A stretch of DNA of 64,000 nucleotides from Halobacteriovorax marinus SJ. Lineage in GTDB: Bacteria; Bdellovibrionota; Bacteriovoracia; Bacteriovoracales; Bacteriovoracaceae. The notes under the pieces are model-generated. The model had not been told where the DNA came from, ran no database searches, and saw nothing but the letters and a program-made list of their open reading frames with translations. Location: positions 496,001-560,000 of the forward strand of contig NC_016620.1 in NCBI RefSeq assembly GCF_000210915.2, read 5' to 3'. Position numbers and translations under genes: made by a program. Of this stretch, positions 35,006 to 42,810 are shown in pieces. Every line of letters starts with the position of its first letter. Position 1 is the first letter of the stretch.

Positions 35006-35670
35006 ACTCAATTCTTCTAACTTTAAAAGTTGCATTTGTTACAACGATCTTTCTCGTTCTTATCTCAATGCCTCTTGCCTACCTTGTTGTAAGGGTGAAG
35101 AAGAGGTATCGGATCTTTATAGAGGCCATACTCTCTCTTCCTTTAGTTCTACCTCCGACGGTATTAGGCTTTTATCTACTAATCATTTTAAACCCTAACG
35201 GATGGCTTTCAACTAGCTTGAGAACTCTTGGCTTCTCTGGAAATTTAACATTTAATTTCACTGGGCTTGTTATTGGTTCTGTCATTTACTCTCTTCCATT
35301 TTGTGTACAACCTCTCATTAATTCCTTTGATAGCGTTCCTAAAATTTATTTGGAATCAGCAAGGCTTATGGGAGCAAAGAGGTGGGATCGCTTCATTAAT
35401 ATAATTCTTCCCTTGAGTAAGAAGGGGCTATTGCTAGGAAGTATTCTAAGTTTCGCTCACACCATTGGAGAGTTCGGTGTTGTGATGATGATAGGAGGAA
35501 ATATTCCGGGAGTAACGAGAGTAGTCTCAATAGATATTTTTAATCATGTAGAAGCGCTTGAGTTTTCAAAGGCCCATCAACTTTCTTTAGTCATGTTACT
35601 CTTTTCATTTTTTACTCTTATCGTTATTTACTTTTTGAATACATTATCAGAGAGAGACTTAAATGATTGA
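35002..35670 (+). CDS. modB: Molybdate ABC transporter permease
   Basis: 222 residues with about five to six helices. The EAA-like cytoplasmic loop LESARLMGAKRWDRFINIIL (residues 114-133) is the ATPase contact of binding-protein-dependent permeases. PLVLPPTVLGFYLL is the ModB signature in the second helix. It overlaps modA by four bases and modC by eight. It forms a dimer in the inner membrane. Confidence 0.93.
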   Translation: MNSILLTLKVAFVTTIFLVLISMPLAYLVVRVKKRYRIFIEAILSLPLVLPPTVLGFYLLIILNPNGWLSTSLRTLGFSGNLTFNFTGLVIGSVIYSLPFCVQPLINSFDSVPKIYLESARLMGAKRWDRFINIILPLSKKGLLLGSILSFAHTIGEFGVVMMIGGNIPGVTRVVSIDIFNHVEALEFSKAHQLSLVMLLFSFFTLIVIYFLNTLSERDLND

Positions 35671-36610
35671 GGGAAATATAAGAAAGATATATTCAGGATT
35701 TGAGTTTTGTTCTGGTGATTTTAAGATCTCCAAAGAATCTATTACTATTGTCTATGGAGATTCTGGTAGTGGAAAGACAACTTTCTTAAATTGTATTGCT
35801 GGGGTAGAAAAAGACTTTGAAGGAGAAATTCATTTTGAAGGTGATTACTCTATTGGTTATGTCTTTCAGAAAAATTCACTCTTTCCGCATTTAAATGTTT
35901 TAAAGAACCTTGAGTTTGCAGTTAAGAGATGTCAAAAAATAAAGTACTCTCTTGATGAAATAGTTAAGGCCCTAGAGATTGAGAGCCTACTTCATAAAAG
36001 AATACACAAGCTCTCTGGTGGTGAAGTTCAGAGAGTCTCTATTGCAAGATCAATTCTCTCAGCGGCCGATATCCTTCTCATGGACGAGCCTCTTAGTGCA
36101 CTTCACACTAAAGCGAAGAAAGAAATTCTCGATTTAATTTTAAAGATTAATACAGAATTTAAGATACCAATTCTTATGGTGACTCACTCTATGGAGGAGC
36201 TAAGCGCGCTTTGTGATGAAGTTATATATATGCAACGTGGAGAACCTCTCCAGGTTATGAATAGAGAAGAGGCCTTGAGAAATTTAGACCCTCGAGGACC
36301 AATTAATATTCTAAGAAAGGAAGATGTACATTCTTTAAAATTAAATTTTATAGATAAATCTACAAGTGATTATCTTATTCACTCCAATCATATTATTTTA
36401 GCCCCAGACCCAACATTAAAGAGTAACTTCGCTCACTATATAAATTGTAAAATTGTAGAAATAATTGAAAGTGATGAGAATGTTTACCTTATAAAATTAG
36501 AGTACCTAAAAAGTAGACCCCTTTATGCCAAGGTGCTTAAGAGTAATTTTGATTTCTCAATAGGCCAAGATGTTGTGGCGCTTTTTGGCCCTGAATCTCT
36601 TATGGATTAA
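35663..36610 (+). CDS. modC: Molybdate ABC transporter ATP-binding protein
   Basis: 315 residues. ABC domain with Walker A GDSGSGKTT (near residue 33), the signature LSGGEVQRVSIARS, Walker B LLMDEPLSAL and switch His in MVTHS. The C-terminal 80 residues form a TOBE/Mop-like beta module (HIILAPDP, CKIVEII, IGQDVVALF) that binds molybdate in other ModC proteins. It ends the operon. Molybdenum cofactor genes are not in the window. Confidence 0.92.
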   Translation: MIEGNIRKIYSGFEFCSGDFKISKESITIVYGDSGSGKTTFLNCIAGVEKDFEGEIHFEGDYSIGYVFQKNSLFPHLNVLKNLEFAVKRCQKIKYSLDEIVKALEIESLLHKRIHKLSGGEVQRVSIARSILSAADILLMDEPLSALHTKAKKEILDLILKINTEFKIPILMVTHSMEELSALCDEVIYMQRGEPLQVMNREEALRNLDPRGPINILRKEDVHSLKLNFIDKSTSDYLIHSNHIILAPDPTLKSNFAHYINCKIVEIIESDENVYLIKLEYLKSRPLYAKVLKSNFDFSIGQDVVALFGPESLMD

Positions 36611-36878
36611 GTCGGCCTTTGCGCGGTGCTCGCGGCTGTCTTGACAAAAACTTGATCATTTTTGACACCAATTTTCCATGGCGACTCCAGTTTATCTTAC
36701 ATTGTCGAACAGGGCCGAATCCCTTTGTTAGTCTTATGTAAGAGACTTTCTTACTCCAGTTATCATATGCTTTATTTGAGGATAAGCAGGAAGCTTAAAC
36801 TCTTACACACACAACTCAACTAACAGGATGTTTCTTGAGTAAAAGACCATTAGGGTCACTACCTTTAAGGAGGGAGAT
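36611..36878. other. 268-base intergenic region, no gene seen
   Basis: No credible coding frame on either strand. It is richer in GC at its left edge than the surrounding DNA. Two TTGACA boxes are visible (near 36642 and 36662), but neither has a clear -10 box at 16-18 bases. GTAAGAGACTTTCTTAC (around 36735-36755) can form a small hairpin. It is probably the long leader and promoter region of the 115-residue gene that follows. Confidence 0.4.
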
Positions 36879-37226
36879 ATGTACATGGCAATCGCTGTAG
36901 AAAATTCACACCATCCTGCTAACCAGTCCAACTATCGCGTTTGGCACTTGGAACTCGACAGCAACGGAAGTGTTGTCTCAATTGGCGCTATGACGCGAGA
37001 AGAGCTTGTGAAGGATCTATTCCAGAATTACAGGAGTAAAGGAGAATCCAATTGGAGGGCGTTCTTAAAAGATCGCGAGGATTCCACCGTAATCGAGTTG
37101 TATGATTTTATTTCAAAGAATCCGAATGAGAATACTCATTTTGGAAACTTACCAACACTTTCAGAGTTCCAGAAGACTCTTGAGCAGCTGCAATTAAGAA
37201 TGGATCTTCAACCCATAGCAGCTTAA
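36879..37226 (+). CDS. Small soluble protein, unknown function
   Basis: 115 residues. A near-perfect ribosome site AAGGAGGG (36867-36874) precedes ATG 36879. The protein is hydrophilic, has no signal peptide or helix pair, and starts MYMAIAVENSHHPANQSNYR. Its base composition is more GC-rich than its neighbours. The long leader, strong binding site and strong terminator suggest high expression. No family was recognised. Confidence 0.72.
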   Translation: MYMAIAVENSHHPANQSNYRVWHLELDSNGSVVSIGAMTREELVKDLFQNYRSKGESNWRAFLKDREDSTVIELYDFISKNPNENTHFGNLPTLSEFQKTLEQLQLRMDLQPIAA

Positions 37227-37270
37227 ATAAAAATTCTGGTTTTTACACTTATTCGCCCGCCCAGGCAAAA

Positions 37271-37294
37271 AAAGGGTCCTTCGGGGCCCTTTTT
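37271..37294 (+). terminator. Strong UUCG-tetraloop terminator
   Basis: A seven-pair stem (AGGGTCC with GGGCCCT, one U-G) closes on the stable tetraloop TTCG with a C-G closing pair, then five T residues and another C/T run. It terminates the 36879 gene. Confidence 0.92.
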
Positions 37295-37369
37295 CCCTTT
37301 TAGGTCCCTAGAAAAATTCCTATAATTCTCATGTCGTAAAATTTCTAACTCAGACCCTTGGGAGGGCTC

Positions 37370-38317
37370 ATGAAACCTTTTATTGTAGTAGCTGATGGCT
37401 TTGATAAAAATCTATTTGAAGACCTAAAGAATACAAACGAATTTGACGTACATCCTTCTTCTAAAATTACTCAAGAAGAATTGAAGGAATTACTTCCAAA
37501 AATAAATGGTCTTGTTATCAGATCTGCAACGACAATAACAAAAGAGTACTTAGACCTTGCTCCAAATTTAAAGTATGTGATTCGTGCTGGAGCTGGAACA
37601 GATAATATTGATAAAGCTTCTTGCCAGGAAGTTGGAGTTAGAGTTTCAAACACTCCAGGTGCCAATAATAACTCTGCTGCTGAACATGCAGTAGCACTTA
37701 TGATGACTGTACTAAGAAAGACAGCGTGGGCCCACTCTACAATGAAGAGCGGAGGATGGGACAAGTCTAAATTTACTGGAAATGAACTTGCTAATAAGAA
37801 AGTAGGTATCCTAGGGTTTGGTCAAATTGGTCAGATCGTAGCAAAGAGAATTGGTGGATTTGATCCTGAAGTTCAATTCTTTGATCCTTTCCAAGAGGGA
37901 AGTGATCTCTCTTATGTTAGTAAGTGCGATGACTTAAAAAAACTTTTTAGTGAGAGTGATATTATAACAATTCACACTCCTCTAATGGATGCTACAAGAG
38001 GACTTGTTAATAAAGAACTTCTTTCTTTAATGAAACCAAATGCAATACTTATTAATGCTGCTAGAGGTGGAATCGTAAACGAAGATGATCTCTATGAAGT
38101 TTTAAATGCTGGAAAAATTAGAGGGGCTGGATTTGATGTTTATGCGACAGAGCCTTTAGAGGAAGATTCTAAGTTAAGATCTTTGGACAACCTTGTTATG
38201 ACACCACACCTTGGAGCTTCAACAGAGGAAGCTCAATTTAGAGTAGGAGAGATGGCGGTTCATCAGTTAAAGGAATTCTTTATCAATGAAAACCTCTTAA
38301 ATGAAGTGAGAGTATAA
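37370..38317 (+). CDS. serA: D-3-phosphoglycerate dehydrogenase-like 2-hydroxyacid dehydrogenase
   Basis: 315 residues from ATG 37370 with GGGAGGG directly upstream; TTG 37358 is in that site and is rejected. The nucleotide fold is GILGFGQIGQIVAKRI. RAGAGTDNID and NTPGANNNSAAEHA mark the substrate side. The catalytic set is Arg in NAARGGIV, Glu in YATEPLEE, and His in TPHLGAST. This is the short SerA form without an ACT domain. It oxidises 3-phosphoglycerate in the first step of serine synthesis. It overlaps purA by one base (TAATG). Confidence 0.88.
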   Translation: MKPFIVVADGFDKNLFEDLKNTNEFDVHPSSKITQEELKELLPKINGLVIRSATTITKEYLDLAPNLKYVIRAGAGTDNIDKASCQEVGVRVSNTPGANNNSAAEHAVALMMTVLRKTAWAHSTMKSGGWDKSKFTGNELANKKVGILGFGQIGQIVAKRIGGFDPEVQFFDPFQEGSDLSYVSKCDDLKKLFSESDIITIHTPLMDATRGLVNKELLSLMKPNAILINAARGGIVNEDDLYEVLNAGKIRGAGFDVYATEPLEEDSKLRSLDNLVMTPHLGASTEEAQFRVGEMAVHQLKEFFINENLLNEVRV

Positions 38318-39585
38318 TGAAATCCTTAGCAATCATTGGCTCTCAGTGGGGAGATGAAGGTAAAGGAAAGATCACTGATTTATTGAGTCAGAAGTGTGAT
38401 GTTGTTGTTCGCTATCAAGGGGGAAACAACGCCGGACATACTATTATTGTAGGAGAGAAGAAAATTGTTCTTCATCTCATACCATCTGGAATTCTACATG
38501 ATCACTGCGTATCAGTTGTAGGTCACGGTGTAGTCTTTGACCCTGAAGCTTTTAAGGTAGAGCTAGAAAACGTTATTCAAAACGGAATTGAAGTAAATAG
38601 TAAGAAGTTAAAAATCTCGGGAAATGCATCAGTCATTACAATGTATAATAAAATCATTGATGCTCAGAGAGAGTCTAAAGGTCCAGTGAAGATTGGAACT
38701 ACTGGTAAGGGGATTGGACCAGCTTATGAAGACAAAATTTCTAGAAAAGGGATTAAGTTAAAAGATCTTTTGGATAAAGATGTTTTAGTTCAAAAGTTAA
38801 AGGCTAATTTAACTGAAAAAGAATTCCTTCTAAAAAACCTTTATCAAGTAGAGTATCCAAGTGTTGAGGAAGAAGCCGCGAGGTTATTTGAATTAGGGCA
38901 ATTAATTTCCCCATATATTTGCGATACGTTTAGTTTCTTAGATAAGTCTGTCAAAGAGAATAAGAATATTCTCTTTGAAGGTGCCCAAGGAATACTTCTA
39001 GATATTGATTATGGTTCTTATCCATTTGTAACTTCTTCTAGCACGAGCTATGGAGGAATCTTTACAGGTGCTGGGATGCCTTCAGGAAAGGTTGATGAAG
39101 TTCTAGGAATTACTAAGGCCTATACTACAAGAGTAGGAGAGGGACCTTTTCCAACAGAGCTATTTAGTGAAGTTGGGGAATTTATCCAACAAAAAGGTGG
39201 CGAATTTGGCGCAACAACTGGTCGTAAGCGTAGATGTGGTTGGCTAGATCTTCCTTTACTAAAGTATGCCGTAAAGTGCTCGAGTTTAACTAGTATTGCT
39301 CTTACTAAGGTAGATGTACTTAGTGGAATGGATGAGCTTAAAGTTTGTAAGTCTTATAAATATAATGGGGAAGAAATAGACTGTGCTTACCCTGGAATTG
39401 ATCTCTCTAAGGTTGAACCAGTTCTGACAGACCTGCCTCCATTTGAAGACGATTTTAAAGGTGAGCTATCAGATAACTTGAACTCTTATATTGAGTTAAT
39501 TGAAAAAGAGCTGGGAATTCCAGTTTCTATTCTTGCTTATGGACCTGAGAGAAGCGAGATAAAGTTTAGAAAAGATTTCTTTTAA
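38317..39585 (+). CDS. purA: Adenylosuccinate synthetase
   Basis: 422 residues, standard length. It joins aspartate to IMP with GTP on the AMP branch of purine synthesis. Features seen are GSQWGDEGKGKITD (P-loop and catalytic Asp), RYQGGNNAGHTI (catalytic His), GTTGKGIGPAYEDK, FEGAQGILLDIDYGSYPFVT and TGRKRRCGWLD (IMP-binding arginine). TKVDVLSG is the guanine-recognition motif. It is translationally coupled to serA. Confidence 0.97.
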   Translation: MKSLAIIGSQWGDEGKGKITDLLSQKCDVVVRYQGGNNAGHTIIVGEKKIVLHLIPSGILHDHCVSVVGHGVVFDPEAFKVELENVIQNGIEVNSKKLKISGNASVITMYNKIIDAQRESKGPVKIGTTGKGIGPAYEDKISRKGIKLKDLLDKDVLVQKLKANLTEKEFLLKNLYQVEYPSVEEEAARLFELGQLISPYICDTFSFLDKSVKENKNILFEGAQGILLDIDYGSYPFVTSSSTSYGGIFTGAGMPSGKVDEVLGITKAYTTRVGEGPFPTELFSEVGEFIQQKGGEFGATTGRKRRCGWLDLPLLKYAVKCSSLTSIALTKVDVLSGMDELKVCKSYKYNGEEIDCAYPGIDLSKVEPVLTDLPPFEDDFKGELSDNLNSYIELIEKELGIPVSILAYGPERSEIKFRKDFF

Positions 39586-39597
39586 GCTAAAATGACA

Positions 39598-39625
39598 AGA
39601 GGGAGTAGCGCTAACTACTCCCTCT
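39598..39625. terminator. Strong hairpin after purA
   Basis: An 11-pair stem (AGAGGGAGTAG and its complement) surrounds a six-base loop CGCTAA. No U run follows on the forward strand, though TCATTTTAGC lies beyond it on the reverse side. Probably a shared stop for purA and the convergent small gene. Confidence 0.75.
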
Positions 39626-39672
39626 ATATACAAGGAAGAAAGGAAGAAAAAGGTTAGACCTTTTACAACTTT

Positions 39673-39870
39673 TTAGAATTTGTCTTTATTCATCTCAATC
39701 TGTTTCTCTAATAAAATCTTCTCAAGACGATTATTTAATTCTTCATTAACAATCATTTTTGATTCCAAAACGTCTTTGTCATCTAGACTTGAGTTCTCGG
39801 CAGATGAAGAAAAACTTAGTGTACTAAGAAATAAGAAAAATAAAATAATGAGATGACGTTTGTAAGGCAT
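39673..39870 (-). CDS. Small secreted Glu/Lys-rich protein
   Basis: 65 residues from ATG 39870 (MPYKRHLIIL) with AGGAG upstream. The signal peptide (hydrophobic LIILFFLFLSTLSF, cleavage near SSA-E) is clear. The mature part is a short charged helix ending EKQIEMNKDKF. It lies between mtaB and purA. No family was recognised. It may be a periplasmic or envelope peptide. Confidence 0.6.
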   Translation of the reverse strand: MPYKRHLIILFFLFLSTLSFSSSAENSSLDDKDVLESKMIVNEELNNRLEKILLEKQIEMNKDKF

Positions 39871-39953
39871 AATCAATCTCCTGTTACTCTTACAAGATTA
39901 ATAATGCCTTACTATGATTTTCTTTGTGTCAGTTGAATGTAAAGTAATGGTGA

Positions 39954-41255
39954 TTATTGGATTAACTCAGCAAATACTTTACCGTCTTTGTATTCTTTTA
40001 AATAGACGCTTCTGATCTGGTTTTTTAGTTCAAGCTCAGTTTCGACGTAAACTTTAACATAGTTAGTAGTGTAACCTGTATAGAGTCCGTCTTTAGTTCT
40101 TCTTTCAAAAAGTACTTCACTCTGTGAACCAACTTGATCTTCAGAGAAGAGTGCTAGCTTCGCTTCTCCTAAGTGAAGAAGAGACTTAACTCTTTCCTTC
40201 TTAGTCGCGCTATGAATATGGTTATCCATTCTACCGGCTGTCGTTCCCTTTCTTTTAGAGTATGGGAAGACGTGGAAGTGTGTAATAGGAAGCTCTTTAA
40301 CGAGATTATAAGTATTCTCAAATTGCTCTTTTGTCTCACCAGGAAAACCACAAATAATATCTGCACCAATTCCTGCATTAGGGAAGGCCGTAATGATCTT
40401 ATTTATTACTTTCTTGTAGTCTGCAACAGTGTACTTACGTCTCATATTTTTTAAGATCTCATCATCTCCCGACTGTAGAGGAATATGAAAGTGATCTTTG
40501 AATTTTGGAGAGCTTTTAAATACTTCTAGTAACTCATCTGTAATTGTATTGGGTTCAACACTAGATAGGCGTAGTCTCTCTAGTCCTTCAAGGTCTAGTA
40601 GAGCTTTAACCATGTCTGTGAGCTTTTCACCTGATGATGTTTCATACTCACCGATATTAACACCAGTGAGAACAATTTCTTTAAAGCCATCTTCTATAAG
40701 TTTCTTCGCGTTTTCTAGAGCGCCATTTATACTAATGGCCTTAGACCTTCCACGAGCAAATGGAATAATACAAAATGAGCAAACATAGTTACAGCCATCT
40801 TGAATTTTTAAGAAAGCTCTCGTATGTGAATCAGCCGTTGTCGTTGCGGCTCCATAAAAGTCAGTTGTTTTGTCTACGTGAATTGCGGTTGTGTCTTCTT
40901 CATTTAAATATTCAAAGACTTTATATTTTTCAGATGTACCAAGAACGAGATCTACTCCTTGCATATTAGCAATTGTCTCTGGCTCCATTTGTGCGTAACA
41001 ACCGGCCACAACAATTTTTCCCTCTGGAGAAGATTTGTGGGCCTTTCTAATTAGGTTTCTACAAGTTGAGTCTGCTGCATCTGTAACTGTACATGTATTG
41101 ACGAAGATAACATCGGCCTTCTCTCCAAACTCTACAATTTCATAACCTCTGTCTGTAAAACCTTTGGCCACAGATCCAGTTTCTGAAAAATTGAGGCGAC
41201 AACCTAGAGTGTGTAGGGCAACTTTTTTTGTTGGATTTTCTTTAGTATTTTCCAC
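39954..41255 (-). CDS. mtaB: tRNA t6A37 methylthiotransferase MtaB
   Basis: 433 residues of the methylthiotransferase family. The N-terminal domain starts HTLGCRLNFSETG, the LGCRxNxxE form that separates MtaB from MiaB. The radical SAM cluster is CNYVCSFC (CxxxCxxC, near residue 153). The second cluster cysteines are in NTCTVTDAA and VAGCYAQM. A C-terminal TRAM-like segment follows. It adds the 2-methylthio group to t6A at position 37 of tRNA-Lys and others. A tRNA-Lys gene lies next door; this is only suggestive. It is divergent from the tRNA cassette. Confidence 0.9.
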   Translation of the reverse strand: MENTKENPTKKVALHTLGCRLNFSETGSVAKGFTDRGYEIVEFGEKADVIFVNTCTVTDAADSTCRNLIRKAHKSSPEGKIVVAGCYAQMEPETIANMQGVDLVLGTSEKYKVFEYLNEEDTTAIHVDKTTDFYGAATTTADSHTRAFLKIQDGCNYVCSFCIIPFARGRSKAISINGALENAKKLIEDGFKEIVLTGVNIGEYETSSGEKLTDMVKALLDLEGLERLRLSSVEPNTITDELLEVFKSSPKFKDHFHIPLQSGDDEILKNMRRKYTVADYKKVINKIITAFPNAGIGADIICGFPGETKEQFENTYNLVKELPITHFHVFPYSKRKGTTAGRMDNHIHSATKKERVKSLLHLGEAKLALFSEDQVGSQSEVLFERRTKDGLYTGYTTNYVKVYVETELELKNQIRSVYLKEYKDGKVFAELIQ

Positions 41256-41366
41256 TTCTTAAACCTATTTTACGTATTTCATGCACAACATAATTAATGA
41301 CGCGCTTTCAGACAAGTGGCAAAGTATATTTTTTATATAAATTACTCAATTTATCTAACTTTTTAT

Positions 41367-41395
41367 TTGACAGAAAAGCCGTAAATCTTTATTCT
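41367..41395 (+). promoter_or_regulatory. Sigma-70 promoter of tRNA cassette 1
   Basis: TTGACA (41367-41372), a 17-base spacer, then TATTCT (41390-41395). The predicted start is about 20 bases before tRNA-Lys 1. Good agreement with the housekeeping consensus. Confidence 0.75.
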
Positions 41396-41422
41396 CATTT
41401 TCACGTTCAAAGATGAATTTAT

Positions 41423-41499
41423 GGTCTCTTAGCTCAGTTGGTTAGAGCATCTCCCTTTTAAGGAGAGGGTCCTGCGTTCGAGTCGCAGAGAGATCACCA
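41423..41499 (+). tRNA. tRNA-Lys(UUU), copy 1
   Basis: 77 bases including encoded CCA. Acceptor stem GGTCTCT/AGAGATC, D arm GCTC...GAGC, anticodon stem TCTCC/GGAGA with loop CTTTTAA (anticodon TTT), and T arm CTGCG TTCGAGT CGCAG are all present. It is 16 bases upstream of tRNA-Glu 1. Confidence 0.97.
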
Positions 41500-41515
41500 T
41501 TTTTATTTTTAATGT

Positions 41516-41593
41516 GCTCCCATCGTCTAGCCTGGTCTAGGACACCGCCTTTTCACGGCGGTAACAGGGGTTCGAATCCCCTTGGGAGTACCA
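41516..41593 (+). tRNA. tRNA-Glu(UUC), copy 1
   Basis: 78 bases including CCA. Acceptor GCTCCCA/TGGGAGT (one G-U), anticodon stem CCGCC/GGCGG with loop TTTTCAC (anticodon TTC), and T loop TTCGAAT. The long D arm is typical for tRNA-Glu. Confidence 0.96.
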
Positions 41594-41603
41594 TTAAAAA
41601 GCT

Positions 41604-41635
41604 AAAAAAGCCCAGACTGCGATCTGGGCTTTTTT
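41604..41635 (+). terminator. Terminator of tRNA cassette 1
   Basis: AGCCCAGA/TCTGGGCT stem, loop CTGCGA, then six T residues. Flanked by an A run, so it may act in both directions. Confidence 0.92.
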
Positions 41636-41683
41636 GTGTCTTCTTTTTCTGCTACAACTAATTTTTACTTTTTAGGAGTTCAC

Positions 41684-42325
41684 ATGGCCAAGAGTTGCTG
41701 CGAAAGCAAGAGTACAGAATTAGATCAACTGCGTGAGAAGCAGAGAAATGTTCTCGTCATTGTTTTAATTATCAATTTTGTGATGTTCTTGATTGAATTT
41801 AGTTATGGAATTCTTTCAAAGTCTACAGCGCTTTTATCAGACTCTCTAGATATGCTCGGAGACGCTACTGTTTATGCATTTAGTTTATATGTTATTAATA
41901 AGGGCCTTAGATGGAAGGCCAAGGCCGCTCTGTTAAAAGGTCTGATCATTACTCTCTTTGGTCTTTATGTACTCGGAGAGGCCACGTACAAGGCCTTAAA
42001 TGACGTTTTACCAGCGGCACAGACTATGGGGGTTGTTGGTGTATTGGCGTTGATTGCAAATAGCGCATGCCTTGCTCTTTTATTAAAGCATAGAGAAGAT
42101 GACATTAATATGAAGTCCACTTGGATTTGTTCGCGCAATGATATCGTTGCAAACACTGGAGTACTTATTGCTGCGGCCCTCGTGTATTACTTTCAGAGTA
42201 AGTGGCCCGATATAATTGTGGGATTAATCATTGCTCTAGTATTTTTAAAGTCAGCATTTTCCATTCTTTCAGAATCAATATCTGTGTACAGAGATAGTAA
42301 TAATGATAGGGAAGAAAATAGATAG
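41684..42325 (+). CDS. Cation transporter of the CDF type
   Basis: 213 residues from ATG 41684 (MAKSCCESKS) with AGGAG at 41673-41677. An upstream frame from 41636 overlaps the tRNA repeat and is rejected. Five to six helices. Helix 2 has LLSDSLDMLGDATVY and helix 5 has SRNDIVANTG, corresponding to the HxxxD/DxxxD metal sites of cation diffusion facilitators. The C-terminal cytoplasmic domain is missing or very short. The N-terminus carries CC. It probably exports a divalent metal. It lies between two tRNA cassettes with no clear promoter of its own, so it may depend on read-through of the first terminator. Confidence 0.8.
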   Translation: MAKSCCESKSTELDQLREKQRNVLVIVLIINFVMFLIEFSYGILSKSTALLSDSLDMLGDATVYAFSLYVINKGLRWKAKAALLKGLIITLFGLYVLGEATYKALNDVLPAAQTMGVVGVLALIANSACLALLLKHREDDINMKSTWICSRNDIVANTGVLIAAALVYYFQSKWPDIIVGLIIALVFLKSAFSILSESISVYRDSNNDREENR

Positions 42326-42357
42326 TATTTAAAAAGTAAATGTTGCAAAATATACAA

Positions 42358-42386
42358 TTGACTTTTTCGTGCTAAAAAAATATAAA
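42358..42386 (+). promoter_or_regulatory. Sigma-70 promoter of tRNA cassette 2
   Basis: TTGACT (42358-42363), a 17-base spacer, then TATAAA (42381-42386). It differs in sequence from the promoter of cassette 1, since the repeat begins downstream of it. Confidence 0.75.
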
Positions 42387-42406
42387 TGCCTTTCAAAAAT
42401 AACTAT

Positions 42407-42483
42407 GGTCTCTTAGCTCAGTTGGTTAGAGCATCTCCCTTTTAAGGAGAGGGTCCTGCGTTCGAGTCGCAGAGAGATCACCA
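42407..42483 (+). tRNA. tRNA-Lys(UUU), copy 2
   Basis: Same 77-base sequence as copy 1, with CCA. It is preceded by its own promoter. Confidence 0.97.
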
Positions 42484-42500
42484 TTTTTATTTTTTAATGT

Positions 42501-42578
42501 GCTCCCATCGTCTAGCCTGGTCTAGGACACCGCCTTTTCACGGCGGTAACAGGGGTTCGAATCCCCTTGGGAGTACCA
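42501..42578 (+). tRNA. tRNA-Glu(UUC), copy 2
   Basis: Same 78-base sequence as copy 1, with CCA. The spacer from tRNA-Lys is 17 bases, one longer than in copy 1. Confidence 0.96.
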
Positions 42579-42588
42579 TTAAAAAGCT

Positions 42589-42620
42589 AAAAAAGCCCAG
42601 ACTGAGATCTGGGCTTTTTT
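42589..42620 (+). terminator. Terminator of tRNA cassette 2
   Basis: AGCCCAGA/TCTGGGCT stem with loop CTGAGA and a T run. One loop base differs from cassette 1. Confidence 0.92.
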
Positions 42621-42728
42621 GTGTCTAAATTTTTCGCTTTCTAAGCCTCTGCTTATATAATTATAAAGCAATATTTATATATTTTTTATTGATTTGCTTT
42701 GTTGCAAGTTAACTTCTAGGTGATCAAT

Positions 42729-42800
42729 TATCCATAAAAATATCCATAAATATCCCAAAGAGATTGGTTATTTGGATATTTATGGATATAATTGTGGATA
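42729..42800. promoter_or_regulatory. Symmetric operator candidate for the Fic gene
   Basis: TATCCATAAATATCC (42741-42755) and its exact complement GGATATTTATGGATA (42774-42788) form 15-base inverted arms with an 18-base gap. Further half sites, TATCCATAAA at 42729 and TGTGGATAAG near 42794, lie outside. The block ends about ten bases before the fic ATG, so a bound protein would block transcription or translation start. The Fic protein has a C-terminal helix-turn-helix and is the natural candidate binder. Confidence 0.65.
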
Positions 42801-42810
42801 AGAGGTAAAA

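Larger units (their letters stand above)
41420..41641 (+). repeat. tRNA cassette direct repeat, copy 1
   Basis: About 222 bases holding tRNA-Lys, tRNA-Glu and terminator. It matches copy 2 (42404-42626) except for one base in the terminator loop (C for A) and one extra T in the tRNA spacer of copy 2. The identity stops sharply on both sides. Confidence 0.95.
42404..42626 (+). repeat. tRNA cassette direct repeat, copy 2
   Basis: About 223 bases, nearly identical to copy 1 at 41420-41641 and in the same direction. The centres of the two copies lie about 985 bases apart. Confidence 0.95.

Noticed and set aside
36630-36680. Strong sigma-70 promoter at the two TTGACA boxes
   Set aside because: No acceptable -10 box lies 16-18 bases downstream of either.
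41420-42626. tRNA direct repeats as attachment sites of a small genomic island
   Set aside because: The repeats contain entire tRNA pairs and a terminator, the segment between is under 1 kb, and no integrase lies near. Gene duplication or local rearrangement is simpler.
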